A stretch of DNA of 64,000 nt from Sphingobacterium sp. (GCA_031286695.1 JAITTY010000022.1:124001-188000); one strand, 5' to 3'. Positions 8,180-18,128 are shown, counted from the stretch's first letter. Notes: generated from the letters alone by a model not told the origin. Translations and numbers: made by a program.

Positions 8180-8237
8180 GTGAAAGTGTCTGATGTTATT
8201 GGTCCGAAAGAACCCTCTTTCGTTTTCATTTCTATTG
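8180..8237 (-). repeat. Diverged repeat, copy B (pairs with 6195-6252)
   Basis: 44 of 58 positions are identical to copy A, ungapped. It follows the bshC terminator without a gap, as copy A follows the rimO terminator. Minus-strand reading gives MKTKEGSFGPITSDTF; the upstream frame has a stop six codons before this Met. The remaining sequence up to the TonB-dependent protein gene (8238-8427) is AT-rich with no recognisable feature. Confidence 0.6.
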
Positions 8238-8427
8238 CTTTCTGCTATATCATGATTTTATTGCAGATATCGGTATATTTCTATTCCTACATTAAAATTC
8301 TCGTGTTGCACGTTCTGATATCGCCTTATTTTTTCGGGAATAGGTTTCATTTTATTTATATATACGTTGAAATGCTTTGTTTATAATTTCATAATATTTC
8401 GTTTAGCTTCTGTTAACAGTTTGGATG

Positions 8428-8435
8428 TAGTTTTG
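8428..8435 (+). promoter_or_regulatory. Bacteroidota -7 element for the Oar-like gene
   Basis: TAGTTTTG fits TAnnTTTG and lies 26 bases before the ATG at 8462. No clear TTG at the expected -33 distance, so the promoter may be weak or need an activator. Confidence 0.45.
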
Positions 8436-8461
8436 CTTTCATTATCACAACCAACAACTAA

Positions 8462-11400
8462 ATGAAAGAAATTCTACTTACGACGTGTGCCATTGCACTT
8501 GGGACAGGTTTGTACGCCCAAACAACCCAAGCGGGTTTTTCCGGAAAGGTGACGGATGAGAATAACAAAGGAGTTCATGGAGCTTCAATCGAAGTCCGTA
8601 ATGAATCGACCGGATTCACAACGAAAACCTCAACCAATGCAAATGGTGATTTCAACTTTAAGGAGTTGCCTTTAGGCGGTCCATATACCGTCAAAGTAAC
8701 TTATATAGGCTATGGCGAACAAGTTCGTTCGGGATTTAATTTAAATCAGGGCGATATTGTGCGCTTAACCATCCCTATTCAAAATACGTCAAATGTTTTG
8801 GAAACCGTTGAATTGATCGGAGTAAGTACGCTAAAGAATAAAATTGAAAATCTAGGTGCTGCAACAGCCGTTACCGCAAAGGATATCGCGAAGTTGCCTG
8901 TAAACGGTCGGAATTTTACGTCGTTAATGGATCTCTCCCCTTTAAGTAAAGGAGATAATATTGGTGGCCAGTTGGGCTCTTCTACCAATTTTACCATCGA
9001 CGGGATGAATGCCAAAAATCCGACTTCAGCAGGTTCGACAACCAGCCGTAGTGGTGCACCTTTCTCCATCTCGATAGAAGCAGTCCGAGAATTTAAAGTA
9101 GTTACCAATCAATATGATGTGACTTATGGAAGAGCAGGCGGCGGAACAGTCAGTGCGGTAACCAAACAAGGAACAAATCAAACACACGGAAGTGCATGGC
9201 TTTATTCAAGGGCAGATTGGTTGTCCAGTCCATACGATATCAGAGGAAATAAACGAAGCAATGATTTCTCTACTTATCAATATGGATTTACATTAGGAGG
9301 TCCGATTATCAAGGACAAATTACATTATTTTGTGGCCTGGGATCATCAACGCGATGCACGTCCGCTGATTATTGCGGATATTAATTCGGCGGCAGATGAA
9401 AAGCGTTTCAATGTAACACAGTCGACCTTAGACGAGTATATTCGTATAGGGCGTGAAAAATATGGATTGAGCAATGATAGGCAGTATGGTTCTTTCGATA
9501 AGAAGCGGAATTCTGATGCTGTATTTGGCCGTATAGACTGGCAAATTAACGAAAAGAACTTATTGACGATCCGTGACAACTTTACCAGTGACCTTAATAA
9601 GCTTGGTTTAGAGGACAATACTGCCATCAATTTATATGAATCATACGGAAATGACAAGAATATTGATAACAGTTTTTTAGCAACTTTACGGACTTCCATT
9701 TCCCCAAAACTAACCAATGAACTGAAATTGCAGCACCTCTATACTTTTCAAAAAAGTAGTCCTGGAGACATGTTGCCTAGTCAAAATATTCCCCGTGCCA
9801 TTGTAGAGAATGTGGTGTCTACCATTGATGGAAGTAACTTATCAACCAATATTCAATTAGGCGGTCACCGGTTTGCACAGGAGTCCTTTAAAAATAATGT
9901 CGTACAGTTGGTCAACAACCTGTATTATAGCACCGATAATATCAATTATACTTTTGGTGTGGATTTGATGTATACACATGCAAATTCGATTTATGGTAGT
10001 GAAGTTAACGGACGTTTTCATTTTAGGGACGATGCGACCAATACAGCATTGCAGAATTTTGCAAACTTAAAACCTTATGCATTTTATCGGGAAGTCCCAT
10101 TAGTGGCAGATCCAACTGTTATCGGGAAGATATTTAATGCTGGTGCATATGGACAGTTGCAGACCAAATTGGCAAAAGGATTGGATTTGGTTGCGGGACT
10201 ACGATTGGATTATGGTCATTATCCAACCTCTCCACTGAATGAAGAATTGCTGAAAGAAGTGGGTGTACGTACAGATCACAAGTTGAAATCCTTCGTTGTA
10301 CAGCCTCGTTTCCAGATGACTTGGGATGTGAATGAAGAACGAAAAGATTTTTTCCGCGTGGGAGCAGGTATCTTTGCATCTGATATCAATAACTATATGA
10401 CCATCAATAACCTGACTTTTGATGGGAAACATTTCGCAACGGTAGATGTTCGTGGCAATGATGTACCTACACCTAATTTTGTGGGATACAGAAAAGATCC
10501 GTCTACAACACCGACCTTGGCACAGTTTCAAGTGCCTACGATCAATACCTATGGCGCTGACGCGAAAATACCTGTGGTGTACAAGGCCAATGTATCTTAC
10601 ACGCATTTCTTTACAGAAAAGTTAAAAGCGAGTCTTTCAGGGTATATGAATCTAGGACGCAACAACTACATGTATGTTGATCGCAATATGGTTCAAGATC
10701 CGTTCTTTAGATTGGCGAATGAAGATAACCGCGGGGTATTCGTACCGGCGACGGCTATTGTCAATGGTGTTCCAGATTGGAAACAGGGAAGGATTTCCAA
10801 TAAGTTTGGCCGTGTCTTAGAATTAAACTCTGAGGGTAAAGTGAATCAATTTGCAGTTGTGCTGGATGCGAGCTATCAATACTACAAAGATGGTTCAATT
10901 TCTGTAAGTTACACGTGGAACGATGCGAAGGATAACACATCCTACAATGGGAATGTGGCCAATACAGCAACTTTATCACTTGCTGTGAAGGATGATCCAA
11001 GAGATTTGAGCAAGATGAGTTATTCGAATAACCAGTTCCGCAATAAAATCGTTATTTATGGTACACTACCCACATTTTATGGTGTCAGTGTAGGTGTTCG
11101 CTATTCAGGAATTGGTGGCACACGTTATAGCTTGCTAGCGGGGGGTAATATTAATGGAGATTTTGTGTCTAATTCGAACGATTTAGCCTTTATTTTTGAT
11201 CCCAATAGTGCCAGCACACCGAAAGCCCTGGCAGATGCGATGAATGCCTTGCTGGCGAATGGTGAAGCTAGCCAAAGTCTGAAAGATTATATCAAAAAGT
11301 ATGAAGGTAAGATGGCGGAACGTAATGGCGGGATCAACAGTTTTTACGGTTTGATTGATTTAAGAATAGCAAAGAAATTTAACCTGTATAAAACACATGC

Positions 11401-11647
11401 TTTGGAGCTTTCTGCAGACGTCTTCAATGTGGCCAATCTCTTTAAGAAAACTTGGGGAGTCAATGAATCTTTGGGTAATCAATCATTATATGCCGTATCA
11501 AAAACAGCAGCAGCAAATGGAAATCCGGAAATCCCGGCATTTGACCCGGTTAAACAGCAGTTTAATTATCGATTGAACAACTCTGGTATCGTATCACCTT
11601 CAGGTAACCCATACCAATTTCAATTGGGATTAAGATATTCGTTCTAA
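8462..11647 (+). CDS. Oar-like TonB-dependent outer-membrane protein
   Basis: A 1061-residue protein. Signal peptide (about 1-19, ending LYAQ), then a carboxypeptidase-regulatory-like domain (about 24-110: GFSGKVTDENNKGVHGASIE...GDFNFKELPLGGPYTV), a plug domain (about 120-240, with DLSPLSKGDN, TNFTIDGMNAK and YGRAGGGTVSAVTKQGTN) and a beta-barrel to the C-terminal YQFQLGLRYSF ending in Phe. This is the Oar/OmpA-related TonB group, not SusC; Oar proteins are linked to adhesion, protease secretion and vesicles. Single gene with its own promoter and terminator. Substrate unknown. Confidence 0.92.
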   Translation: MKEILLTTCAIALGTGLYAQTTQAGFSGKVTDENNKGVHGASIEVRNESTGFTTKTSTNANGDFNFKELPLGGPYTVKVTYIGYGEQVRSGFNLNQGDIVRLTIPIQNTSNVLETVELIGVSTLKNKIENLGAATAVTAKDIAKLPVNGRNFTSLMDLSPLSKGDNIGGQLGSSTNFTIDGMNAKNPTSAGSTTSRSGAPFSISIEAVREFKVVTNQYDVTYGRAGGGTVSAVTKQGTNQTHGSAWLYSRADWLSSPYDIRGNKRSNDFSTYQYGFTLGGPIIKDKLHYFVAWDHQRDARPLIIADINSAADEKRFNVTQSTLDEYIRIGREKYGLSNDRQYGSFDKKRNSDAVFGRIDWQINEKNLLTIRDNFTSDLNKLGLEDNTAINLYESYGNDKNIDNSFLATLRTSISPKLTNELKLQHLYTFQKSSPGDMLPSQNIPRAIVENVVSTIDGSNLSTNIQLGGHRFAQESFKNNVVQLVNNLYYSTDNINYTFGVDLMYTHANSIYGSEVNGRFHFRDDATNTALQNFANLKPYAFYREVPLVADPTVIGKIFNAGAYGQLQTKLAKGLDLVAGLRLDYGHYPTSPLNEELLKEVGVRTDHKLKSFVVQPRFQMTWDVNEERKDFFRVGAGIFASDINNYMTINNLTFDGKHFATVDVRGNDVPTPNFVGYRKDPSTTPTLAQFQVPTINTYGADAKIPVVYKANVSYTHFFTEKLKASLSGYMNLGRNNYMYVDRNMVQDPFFRLANEDNRGVFVPATAIVNGVPDWKQGRISNKFGRVLELNSEGKVNQFAVVLDASYQYYKDGSISVSYTWNDAKDNTSYNGNVANTATLSLAVKDDPRDLSKMSYSNNQFRNKIVIYGTLPTFYGVSVGVRYSGIGGTRYSLLAGGNINGDFVSNSNDLAFIFDPNSASTPKALADAMNALLANGEASQSLKDYIKKYEGKMAERNGGINSFYGLIDLRIAKKFNLYKTHALELSADVFNVANLFKKTWGVNESLGNQSLYAVSKTAAANGNPEIPAFDPVKQQFNYRLNNSGIVSPSGNPYQFQLGLRYSF

Positions 11648-11684
11648 TCGCATAAAACGATAGAGAAGATTCCTTCGGATACAG

Positions 11685-11727
11685 CGAAGCCCCCAAAAGC
11701 AATACACTTTTGAGGGCTTCGTTTTTT
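11685..11727. terminator. Terminator after the Oar-like gene
   Basis: Stem CGAAGCCCCCAAAAG / CTTTTGAGGGCTTCG with one mismatch and a 7-base loop, followed by six T. Strong in the plus direction. The converging ctlX-like gene ends 68 bases beyond and may use it weakly. Confidence 0.88.
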
Positions 11728-11794
11728 GTAGTCTTTAGAATTAAGCTGATGAAGGCCTGCATACAATAGTGCTTATAGGCAGATCTATTGATCG

Positions 11795-12745
11795 CTATGC
11801 AAGAACTTTTTCTTTCGGAAGAAAGACTTCAGCCATCATATGACGTACACTTCCGCCGCCACAGGTCTCAATGACATGGAGATCCTGATGAATGATTTTG
11901 CCATGCTTTTCTAATTGAGCCGTTTGGTATAAGGTGAGGGAGGATAAGGCCTGATTGCTCAGTACGATAAACCGATTTCCATATTTATTTCTTACCTGTA
12001 AGCAGTTTGCCGCGAAAGATTCGAGCTGGTTTTCATTGATTTCAATGATCTCTTTGCCGGTATCTTTTAGGCTCTTTAGCAGGGCTTCAAGTTCCTGCTG
12101 ATTGTCGATTGCCTGCGGGCATAGGATGGCAAAATCTTCACCTACCGCTAGAACTACGTTAGTGTGGTAGATAGGTCTTCGTTCTCCATTGACCGTTTGG
12201 AAGGCATGAAACACAACCGGTGTATAGTTTTCGGTCCGGCAATACTCATCAAGCATATCCTGGTCTGCCCTTTCAGATAAGGCGCAATAGGCGATGCGGT
12301 GGGCACGGTCGAGGACCAATGCGCCGGTTCCTTCCAGATATTGTTTGTTGTTTTCGGCCTCACTTAAATCTTTGGTTAGTTTTACATAATAACCGTTCTG
12401 TTTTAATGGACCTTCAAAATCCAATAAATGTTCCTTTCGGCGATTGGGAGCAAACATGGGATAGAAAATTATTTTTCCATCCTGATGAAAGGAAACAATA
12501 TTATTTGGGAAAATACTGTCGGGGCTTTCTGATTTCTCGTCGTCTTGAATGACGGTCACCAAAATTCCATGTGACTTCAGCTCATTTACTAGCGCGTCGA
12601 ACTCTCCTTGCGCTTCTTTATTGACTTCTTCAACACTGAGATTTGCGATATCCTTCTGGAAGAAGTTGTTGACCGCTGTCTGTTCATTTTTACGGAAGAC
12701 AGAGGGTCTTACTAAAAGAACGCTGTCTGTTACCTGTTTTCTCAT
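11795..12745 (-). CDS. ctlX: CtlX-type citrulline/arginine hydrolase (amidinotransferase fold)
   Basis: A 316-residue member of the arginine deiminase/amidinotransferase fold. The N-terminus (DSVLLVRPSVFRKNEQTAVNN) has the RP-x-x-F motif of the family. PDSIFPNNIVSFH carries the substrate-binding Asp and Asn, EGTGALVLDR the catalytic Glu, and FHAFQTVNGERRPIYHTNVVL the catalytic His. The nucleophile is C295 in VIETCGGGSVRHMM. Proteins of this length and pattern are named citrulline utilization hydrolase CtlX after the Francisella gene; arginine deiminase-like activity is the alternative. Transcribed alone. The exact substrate in this organism is inference. Confidence 0.85.
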   Translation of the reverse strand: MRKQVTDSVLLVRPSVFRKNEQTAVNNFFQKDIANLSVEEVNKEAQGEFDALVNELKSHGILVTVIQDDEKSESPDSIFPNNIVSFHQDGKIIFYPMFAPNRRKEHLLDFEGPLKQNGYYVKLTKDLSEAENNKQYLEGTGALVLDRAHRIAYCALSERADQDMLDEYCRTENYTPVVFHAFQTVNGERRPIYHTNVVLAVGEDFAILCPQAIDNQQELEALLKSLKDTGKEIIEINENQLESFAANCLQVRNKYGNRFIVLSNQALSSLTLYQTAQLEKHGKIIHQDLHVIETCGGGSVRHMMAEVFLPKEKVLA

Positions 12746-13321
12746 GATTTATAATCGTTACTTCGCTGTTTTATATTAGTTAAAAAGAAATGATATTCGT
12801 TTGTTGCGATAATTTACATTTGTCAAAATAGACGCTTCCTTAGCTGGATAACCTTTTCCTCCTCCAGATTTGTGATAACGGAATATTTCCGGGATATCAG
12901 GAATCTTTATCAAAAAGTGTACATATTTCGCTCGAAGTCGCTTTACAATTGGTACATATACTAATTTATTGAAAAATCATGGTCATTACAAAAAAGAATA
13001 AGGATATAAAGAAAGAAATGAGTGAGGTAAATAGCAGTTAACAGGGTGTTTTTTTAAAATAGTAGCAGTCGAATGTTTTATTGTTTGTTATATTGATAAT
13101 GAACAGGCGCTATGTTTGTATTTATTCTAAAATTGATTTAGCAAAGACAATCGATTGCATTTCGATTGCTCAGTAAAACTGACTTTTTATACACTTTTTT
13201 GCTTCGTTTTCAGTCATTTATTTTGCTATCTTTGCTCATCCAAAAAACGACTGTTTATAAGAGAGTTAATTGCCTAATTATTATGTCGCTAACTATCTAT
13301 AAGCGTTAACTTTTTGCACAC
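12746..13321. other. Long intergenic region between ctlX and gcvP
   Basis: 576 AT-rich bases between divergent genes. No ORF above about 20 codons looks real, and I do not recognise a glycine riboswitch. It holds two -7-like elements on the plus strand: TATGTTTG (13111-13118, with TTTG 23 bases upstream) and TATCTTTG (13227-13234). Between them is a perfect dyad CAATCGA-N7-TCGATTG (13148-13168), which could be an operator or part of a leader RNA for gcvP. Confidence 0.5.
13227..13234 (+). promoter_or_regulatory. Bacteroidota -7 element for gcvP
   Basis: TATCTTTG is an exact TAnnTTTG match 87 bases before the gcvP ATG. The nearest TTG upstream (in TTTTTTG) is 25 bases away, slightly long for the -33 element. 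Confidence 0.5.
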
Positions 13322-16195
13322 ATGAGCAATATACACTTCCAAGAAAAATTCGAAAGTCGCCACAATGGCCCAAGTCCAGTTGAAGCGAATGAAATGTTGG
13401 CTAAATTAGGCGTTTCGTCAATTGACCAACTTATTGACCAAACGGTCCCTTCTCAAATTCGTGCTCCAAAACCTTTAAATCTTCCTAAAGCATTGTCTGA
13501 GGTTGCCTATTTAAAGCGTATTGCAGAGATCGCTGAGAAAAATAAAGTTTTTAAATCTTTTATTGGTCAAGGTTACTACGATGTAATCCTTCCGGGTGTA
13601 ATTCAACGCAATGTATTTGAAAACCCAGGATGGTATACACAGTATACGCCTTATCAGGCGGAGATCGCACAGGGTAGGTTACAAGCTTTATTGAACTTCC
13701 AGACTGTAATTTGTGACTTCACTGGTTTAGAAATTGCAAATGCTTCGTTGTTGGATGAGGCTACAGCTGCTGCTGAGGCGATGTTTATGCTTTATTCAGC
13801 TCGAAAAAATAAAGATGCGAATGTATTCTTGGTGTCGGAAAATGCCTATAAGCAGACGATCGACGTCTTGAAGACCCGTGCCTTGTCTTTCGGTATCGAA
13901 TTAAAAATTACAGCTATCGCTGAATCAGAATTGACAGATGATGTATTTGCGGCATTTGTCCAATATCCGGCGGCTGATGGTTCTATTGTCGATTATAAAT
14001 CATTTACAGCTACAGCTCACAGTAAGAATATTACCGTGTGTGCAGCGGCAGATTTGATGAGTTTGGCGTTATTGACGCCTCCGGGAGAATGGGGTGCAGA
14101 TGTTGTTGTTGGTAATTCGCAACGTTTTGGCGTACCGATGGGCTTTGGTGGTCCTCATGCAGCATATTTTGCGACACGCGATAGCTTTAAACGTAATATC
14201 CCTGGTCGTATTATTGGTGTTACTTCCGATTCAAATGGAAAGTATGCATTGCGTATGGCTTTGCAGACTCGTGAACAACACATCCGCCGTGATAAAGCTT
14301 CTTCAAATATTTGTACTGCACAAGCTCTTTTAGCGATTATGGCTTCTTTCTATGCCGTGTACCATGGCCCAGAAGGAATCAAAAATATAGCATCACGTAT
14401 CAATGCATTGGCCAATCTGTTGGATCAAGCATTACAGTCGTTGGGTTATACGCAATTGAATGCGGCTTATTTTGATACTTTACGTGTAGACTTAGGTGCT
14501 CATGCTGGTGCTTTAAAGTCTGAGGCATTAAACAACGAATTGAATTTCTATTATAACGGTTCGCAAGTTTCAATCGCTATCGACGAAACAACAACATACG
14601 AGGACATCAAGACGATCGTTAAGGTATTTGCTAAAATTCAGGGTAAAACATTGAATGATGTGGATTTTGATGCATTGGAAGAGAATTTAGGTTCTTCAAT
14701 TCCAGCTGATTTAGCACGTACTTCTGCCTACTTAACACATCCAAACTTTAATAGCTATCACTCTGAACACGAGATGTTGCGTTATATCAAATCTTTGGAA
14801 GCAAAAGACCTATCACTTTGTCATTCTATGATTCCATTGGGTTCATGTACAATGAAATTGAATGCTACAGCCGAGATGGTGCCAGTTACTTGGGCGAGAT
14901 TCGGTGGTTTGCACCCATTTGCTCCTGCAGATCAAACTTCAGGATATATGCAAATGATTGGTGAGCTGAACGATTGGTTATCTGAGATTACAGGCTTTGC
15001 GAAGATGAGCTTCCAGCCAAATTCAGGCGCTCAAGGTGAGTATGCAGGTTTGATGGTTATCCGTGCTTATCATGAAAGCCGTGGTGATCATGGACGTAAC
15101 ATTTGTTTGATCCCTGCTTCTGCACACGGAACGAACCCTGCTTCAGCTTCGATGGCTGGGCTAAAGGTTGTTGTTGTAAAATGTGATGAATTAGGAAACA
15201 TCGATATTCCAGATTTAAGAGCAAAAGCGGAAGAACATGCTGCAAACTTAAATTCCCTCATGGTGACTTACCCATCTACACACGGTGTTTTTGAAGAGTC
15301 TATCATTGAGGTTTGTGAAATTATCCATGCAAATGGTGGTCAGGTGTATATGGACGGAGCTAACATGAATGCACAGGTCGGATTGACGAGCCCAGGTCAT
15401 ATTGGTGCTGACGTATGTCACTTGAATTTACATAAAACATTCTGTATTCCTCACGGTGGAGGGGGCCCTGGTATGGGACCTATCGGTGTTGCAAAACACT
15501 TAGTTCCTTTCTTACCTAACCACGAAGTGGTTTCGACTTCTGGTGAAGAGGGTATCTCTGCTGTTTCTGCAGCTCCATTTGGTTCAGCATCGATCTTGCT
15601 TATTTCTCATGCTTACATTTCCATGATGGGCGGAGAAGGTCTGACAAATGCGACGAGAACAGCGATATTAAATGCAAACTATATTAAAGCACGTTTGGAA
15701 AATGCCTATCCGGTACTATATTCGGGTACAAACGGACGTTGTGCACACGAAATGATCTTGGATTGCCGTGGATTCAAAAACTTCGGTATCGAGGTTGCGG
15801 ATATTGCAAAACGCCTAATGGACTATGGTTTCCACGCGCCAACAGTTTCTTTCCCTGTTGCAGGAACATTAATGGTTGAACCGACTGAATCTGAGTCTAA
15901 AGCCGAGCTTGATCGTTTCTGTGATGCGTTAGTGGCTATCCGTGAAGAGATTGCTGCAGTTGAAGCAGGAGATGTGGATCAAGCAAACAATGTATTGAAA
16001 CATGCCCCACATACAGCGTCTGTGGTTACTGCTGATGAGTGGGATAGACCATATAGCCGCCAAACAGCTGCATATCCATTAGAATACGTAAGAGATCGTA
16101 AATTCTGGCCTTCAGTTGGCCGTGTGAACGATTCTCAAGGTGACCGTACATTGATTTGTTCGTGTCCTTCAATTGAAGAATACGCCGAAGCATAA
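13322..16195 (+). CDS. gcvP: Glycine dehydrogenase (decarboxylating), P protein
   Basis: A 957-residue single-chain P protein of the glycine cleavage system, the same length as the E. coli enzyme, with both the N-terminal and C-terminal PLP-fold halves in one polypeptide. It decarboxylates glycine and passes the aminomethyl group to lipoylated H protein. The PLP lysine is in HLNLHKTFCIPHGGGGPG, near residue 705; the glycine-rich stretch GGGGPGMGPIG follows. It begins FESRHNGPSPVEANEML, the family start. gcvT and gcvH are not in the window, as is usual in Bacteroidota. Monocistronic, with a long upstream region and a terminator. Confidence 0.98.
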   Translation: MSNIHFQEKFESRHNGPSPVEANEMLAKLGVSSIDQLIDQTVPSQIRAPKPLNLPKALSEVAYLKRIAEIAEKNKVFKSFIGQGYYDVILPGVIQRNVFENPGWYTQYTPYQAEIAQGRLQALLNFQTVICDFTGLEIANASLLDEATAAAEAMFMLYSARKNKDANVFLVSENAYKQTIDVLKTRALSFGIELKITAIAESELTDDVFAAFVQYPAADGSIVDYKSFTATAHSKNITVCAAADLMSLALLTPPGEWGADVVVGNSQRFGVPMGFGGPHAAYFATRDSFKRNIPGRIIGVTSDSNGKYALRMALQTREQHIRRDKASSNICTAQALLAIMASFYAVYHGPEGIKNIASRINALANLLDQALQSLGYTQLNAAYFDTLRVDLGAHAGALKSEALNNELNFYYNGSQVSIAIDETTTYEDIKTIVKVFAKIQGKTLNDVDFDALEENLGSSIPADLARTSAYLTHPNFNSYHSEHEMLRYIKSLEAKDLSLCHSMIPLGSCTMKLNATAEMVPVTWARFGGLHPFAPADQTSGYMQMIGELNDWLSEITGFAKMSFQPNSGAQGEYAGLMVIRAYHESRGDHGRNICLIPASAHGTNPASASMAGLKVVVVKCDELGNIDIPDLRAKAEEHAANLNSLMVTYPSTHGVFEESIIEVCEIIHANGGQVYMDGANMNAQVGLTSPGHIGADVCHLNLHKTFCIPHGGGGPGMGPIGVAKHLVPFLPNHEVVSTSGEEGISAVSAAPFGSASILLISHAYISMMGGEGLTNATRTAILNANYIKARLENAYPVLYSGTNGRCAHEMILDCRGFKNFGIEVADIAKRLMDYGFHAPTVSFPVAGTLMVEPTESESKAELDRFCDALVAIREEIAAVEAGDVDQANNVLKHAPHTASVVTADEWDRPYSRQTAAYPLEYVRDRKFWPSVGRVNDSQGDRTLICSCPSIEEYAEA

Positions 16196-16213
16196 TCTCG
16201 GTATGATATAACT

Positions 16214-16246
16214 GAAAAGCCCCTATGAATAGTAGGGGCTTTTTTA
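16214..16246 (+). terminator. Terminator after gcvP
   Basis: Stem AAAGCCCCTA / TAGGGGCTTT with a 7-base loop and T-tract, 18 bases after the gcvP stop. Confidence 0.9.
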
Positions 16247-16419
16247 TGGAGTTTTCTGTCTAGGTCAGTTTAATCCTATGGATTTTTTACAAATATTTAG
16301 TCTCATTGGCATCGATTCCGCGATGGACTTATGTGAATAATAGGTTATCCATTTATTTTAAAACTTGCATCGTTTATATTATTTTTATCATTCTAACGTT
16401 TTATCTAAAAATGATAATT

Positions 16420-17076
16420 ATGAAAAGACAATTCAAAGTGTTGCCTATTCTATTAGGTGTGGGTATTTTGGTCGCGAGTTGTGGTAATAGTAAATCCGGT
16501 GATGGGGCGGAAAGTGATAAAGAACAGAGTACTGGAATCTCCGACGTGGTGAAGAGCGTGTCCAATTTAGATAATCTAAATGATGGTGCTAAAAAATTGG
16601 AGGAACTGCAAGCCAAATTGAAGTCCGAAAAACCACTGAGCTCGGATGAATTAAAAGCTTTTTTGCCTGAAAGTTTAGATGGCTTGAAAAGAACATCGTA
16701 TTCTGCTGGATCGGTATATGGTGCAGGCGTAATATCCGGGGAAGCAACGTATACGGCCGATCCCCAAAAGGATATCAAAGTCAGTGTCCTTGATGGTGCC
16801 GGAGAAACGGCTTCTGCCATTGTAGGTTTAGCGCAAATGGGATTTATGATGGATTCGGAGAAGATTACAGATAACGAAACCGAGAAAACGGGTGAGTTCG
16901 AAGGAAAACGAGCAAAAACAACCGACACGAAAGGAGTAGAAGGTTCTGTGTCAAAAAGTTCCGAAATCAGTTATCTGGAAAAAGACCGCTATCTGATTAC
17001 CGTAAGAGGGAATGGATATAGTTTGGATGAATTGAAAGGATTTTTGGGTAAATTGAATGTCAGTGCATTAAAATAA
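16420..17076 (+). CDS. Lipoprotein of unknown function
   Basis: A 218-residue protein from ATG 16420; an ATG at 16411 in frame would add three residues (MII), and longer extensions are unlikely. Type II signal peptide with lipobox LVASC, cysteine near residue 21. Then a low-complexity Gly/Ser/Asp linker, a predicted helix (about 38-68, DVVKSVSNLDNLNDGAKKLE) and a compact beta-rich domain beginning AFLPESLDGLKRTSYSAG. It may sit in the periplasm or on the outer membrane. I do not recognise the domain with confidence. Monocistronic with its own terminator. Confidence 0.75.
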   Translation: MKRQFKVLPILLGVGILVASCGNSKSGDGAESDKEQSTGISDVVKSVSNLDNLNDGAKKLEELQAKLKSEKPLSSDELKAFLPESLDGLKRTSYSAGSVYGAGVISGEATYTADPQKDIKVSVLDGAGETASAIVGLAQMGFMMDSEKITDNETEKTGEFEGKRAKTTDTKGVEGSVSKSSEISYLEKDRYLITVRGNGYSLDELKGFLGKLNVSALK

Positions 17077-17128
17077 TATAAAGATAATTTACAGCATTTA
17101 CACAGAAAGCTTACTTATAATAGAATAA

Positions 17129-17155
17129 AAGCCCAAGCACATGTTTGGGCTTCTT
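17129..17155 (+). terminator. Terminator after the 16.4-17.1 kb lipoprotein gene
   Basis: Stem AAGCCCAA / TTGGGCTT with an 8-base loop, followed by a short T-rich stretch interrupted by C. Confidence 0.7.
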
Positions 17156-17277
17156 TGTATAAAATGTGAGCTGTAAGTCCATATTCGCCCTCGGATGGTG
17201 CTTGAGGAAAGAGGCGGAACCGATTAAATTTGCTTTTGTTGGCAAATTTGCCTTAGTTTGCGTTGAAAAATTTCGTT

Positions 17278-18105
17278 ATGAAAATAGTAAAATTATCAAT
17301 CAATCTTTTTGTCGCGACAGCATTGCTTGCGTCCTGTGCAGGTGGAAAATATGCGAAGACCGAGAAAGTATATAAGAAGCAAGCAAAAGAGTTTTCAAAG
17401 TTGTATAAACAATCGCCCGTTACAGGACAATTGGAAAAAGTGAATGTCAAAGATCAACAATGGATTGCGTCCATTAATTTTGGAATACGTAAGCCCAATT
17501 TTGTCGTTATTCATCATACAGCACAAGATTCTCTGGGTCAGACAATTCGCACTTTTCATTCTGCAAAAGCGGGTGTAAGTTCCCATTACGTGGTAGGTAG
17601 GGATGGAAAAGTAGTCCAGATGGTCAATGACCTCTATCGTGCCCATCATGCAGGTTTGGGAAAATGGGGTAATGATACGGATCTGAATTCTTCTTCTATT
17701 GGTATTGAATTGGACAATAATGGCACCACCGATCCATGGACGGATGCGCAGATAAATGCCTTAGTGCAACTGCTGACTTATTTAAAAAATACCTATAAAA
17801 TTCCTCAGGCAAATTTCATCGGCCATATGGATCTGGCGCCAACCCGAAAAAATGATCCATCGCGTTTTCCTTGGAAGAAATTAGCTGATCAAGGATTTGG
17901 TTTTTGGTATGATGACTATTTAGAAACCCCGCCAGCAGACTTTAATCCAAAAATGGCATTACGTATTATAGGCTATGATGTAAATAATCTAGATGCGGCA
18001 ATAAAAGCGTTTAAGATTCACTATATTCAACAGGATGTCAATACGGCATTCCTGGGGGAAAATGACCTCAAGGTTTTATATTCCATCTATAAGAAATTCT
18101 TATAA
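17278..18105 (+). CDS. N-acetylmuramoyl-L-alanine amidase lipoprotein (Amidase_2)
   Basis: A 275-residue protein from ATG 17278 (a TTG five codons earlier is less likely). Lipobox LLASC near residue 20, so probably anchored to the outer membrane. The amidase_2/PGRP-like domain (about 60-210) carries the zinc histidines in VVIHHTAQD and FIGHMDLAPTRKNDPS; SSIGIELDNNG is the family core. It should cut the bond between MurNAc and L-Ala in peptidoglycan or in shed muropeptides. The last 65 residues resemble a peptidoglycan-binding helical module (PKMALRIIGYDVNNLDAAIK). The inverted repeat AAATTTGC / GCAAATTT lies 30-55 bases before the start. Confidence 0.9.
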   Translation: MKIVKLSINLFVATALLASCAGGKYAKTEKVYKKQAKEFSKLYKQSPVTGQLEKVNVKDQQWIASINFGIRKPNFVVIHHTAQDSLGQTIRTFHSAKAGVSSHYVVGRDGKVVQMVNDLYRAHHAGLGKWGNDTDLNSSSIGIELDNNGTTDPWTDAQINALVQLLTYLKNTYKIPQANFIGHMDLAPTRKNDPSRFPWKKLADQGFGFWYDDYLETPPADFNPKMALRIIGYDVNNLDAAIKAFKIHYIQQDVNTAFLGENDLKVLYSIYKKFL

Positions 18106-18128
18106 TGGCCAGCTAAGCAGAAGGGCAT

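Noticed and set aside
8030..8386. Plus-strand open frame of 118 codons over the end of bshC
   Set aside because: It overlaps bshC, crosses a perfect terminator hairpin and has no family resemblance.
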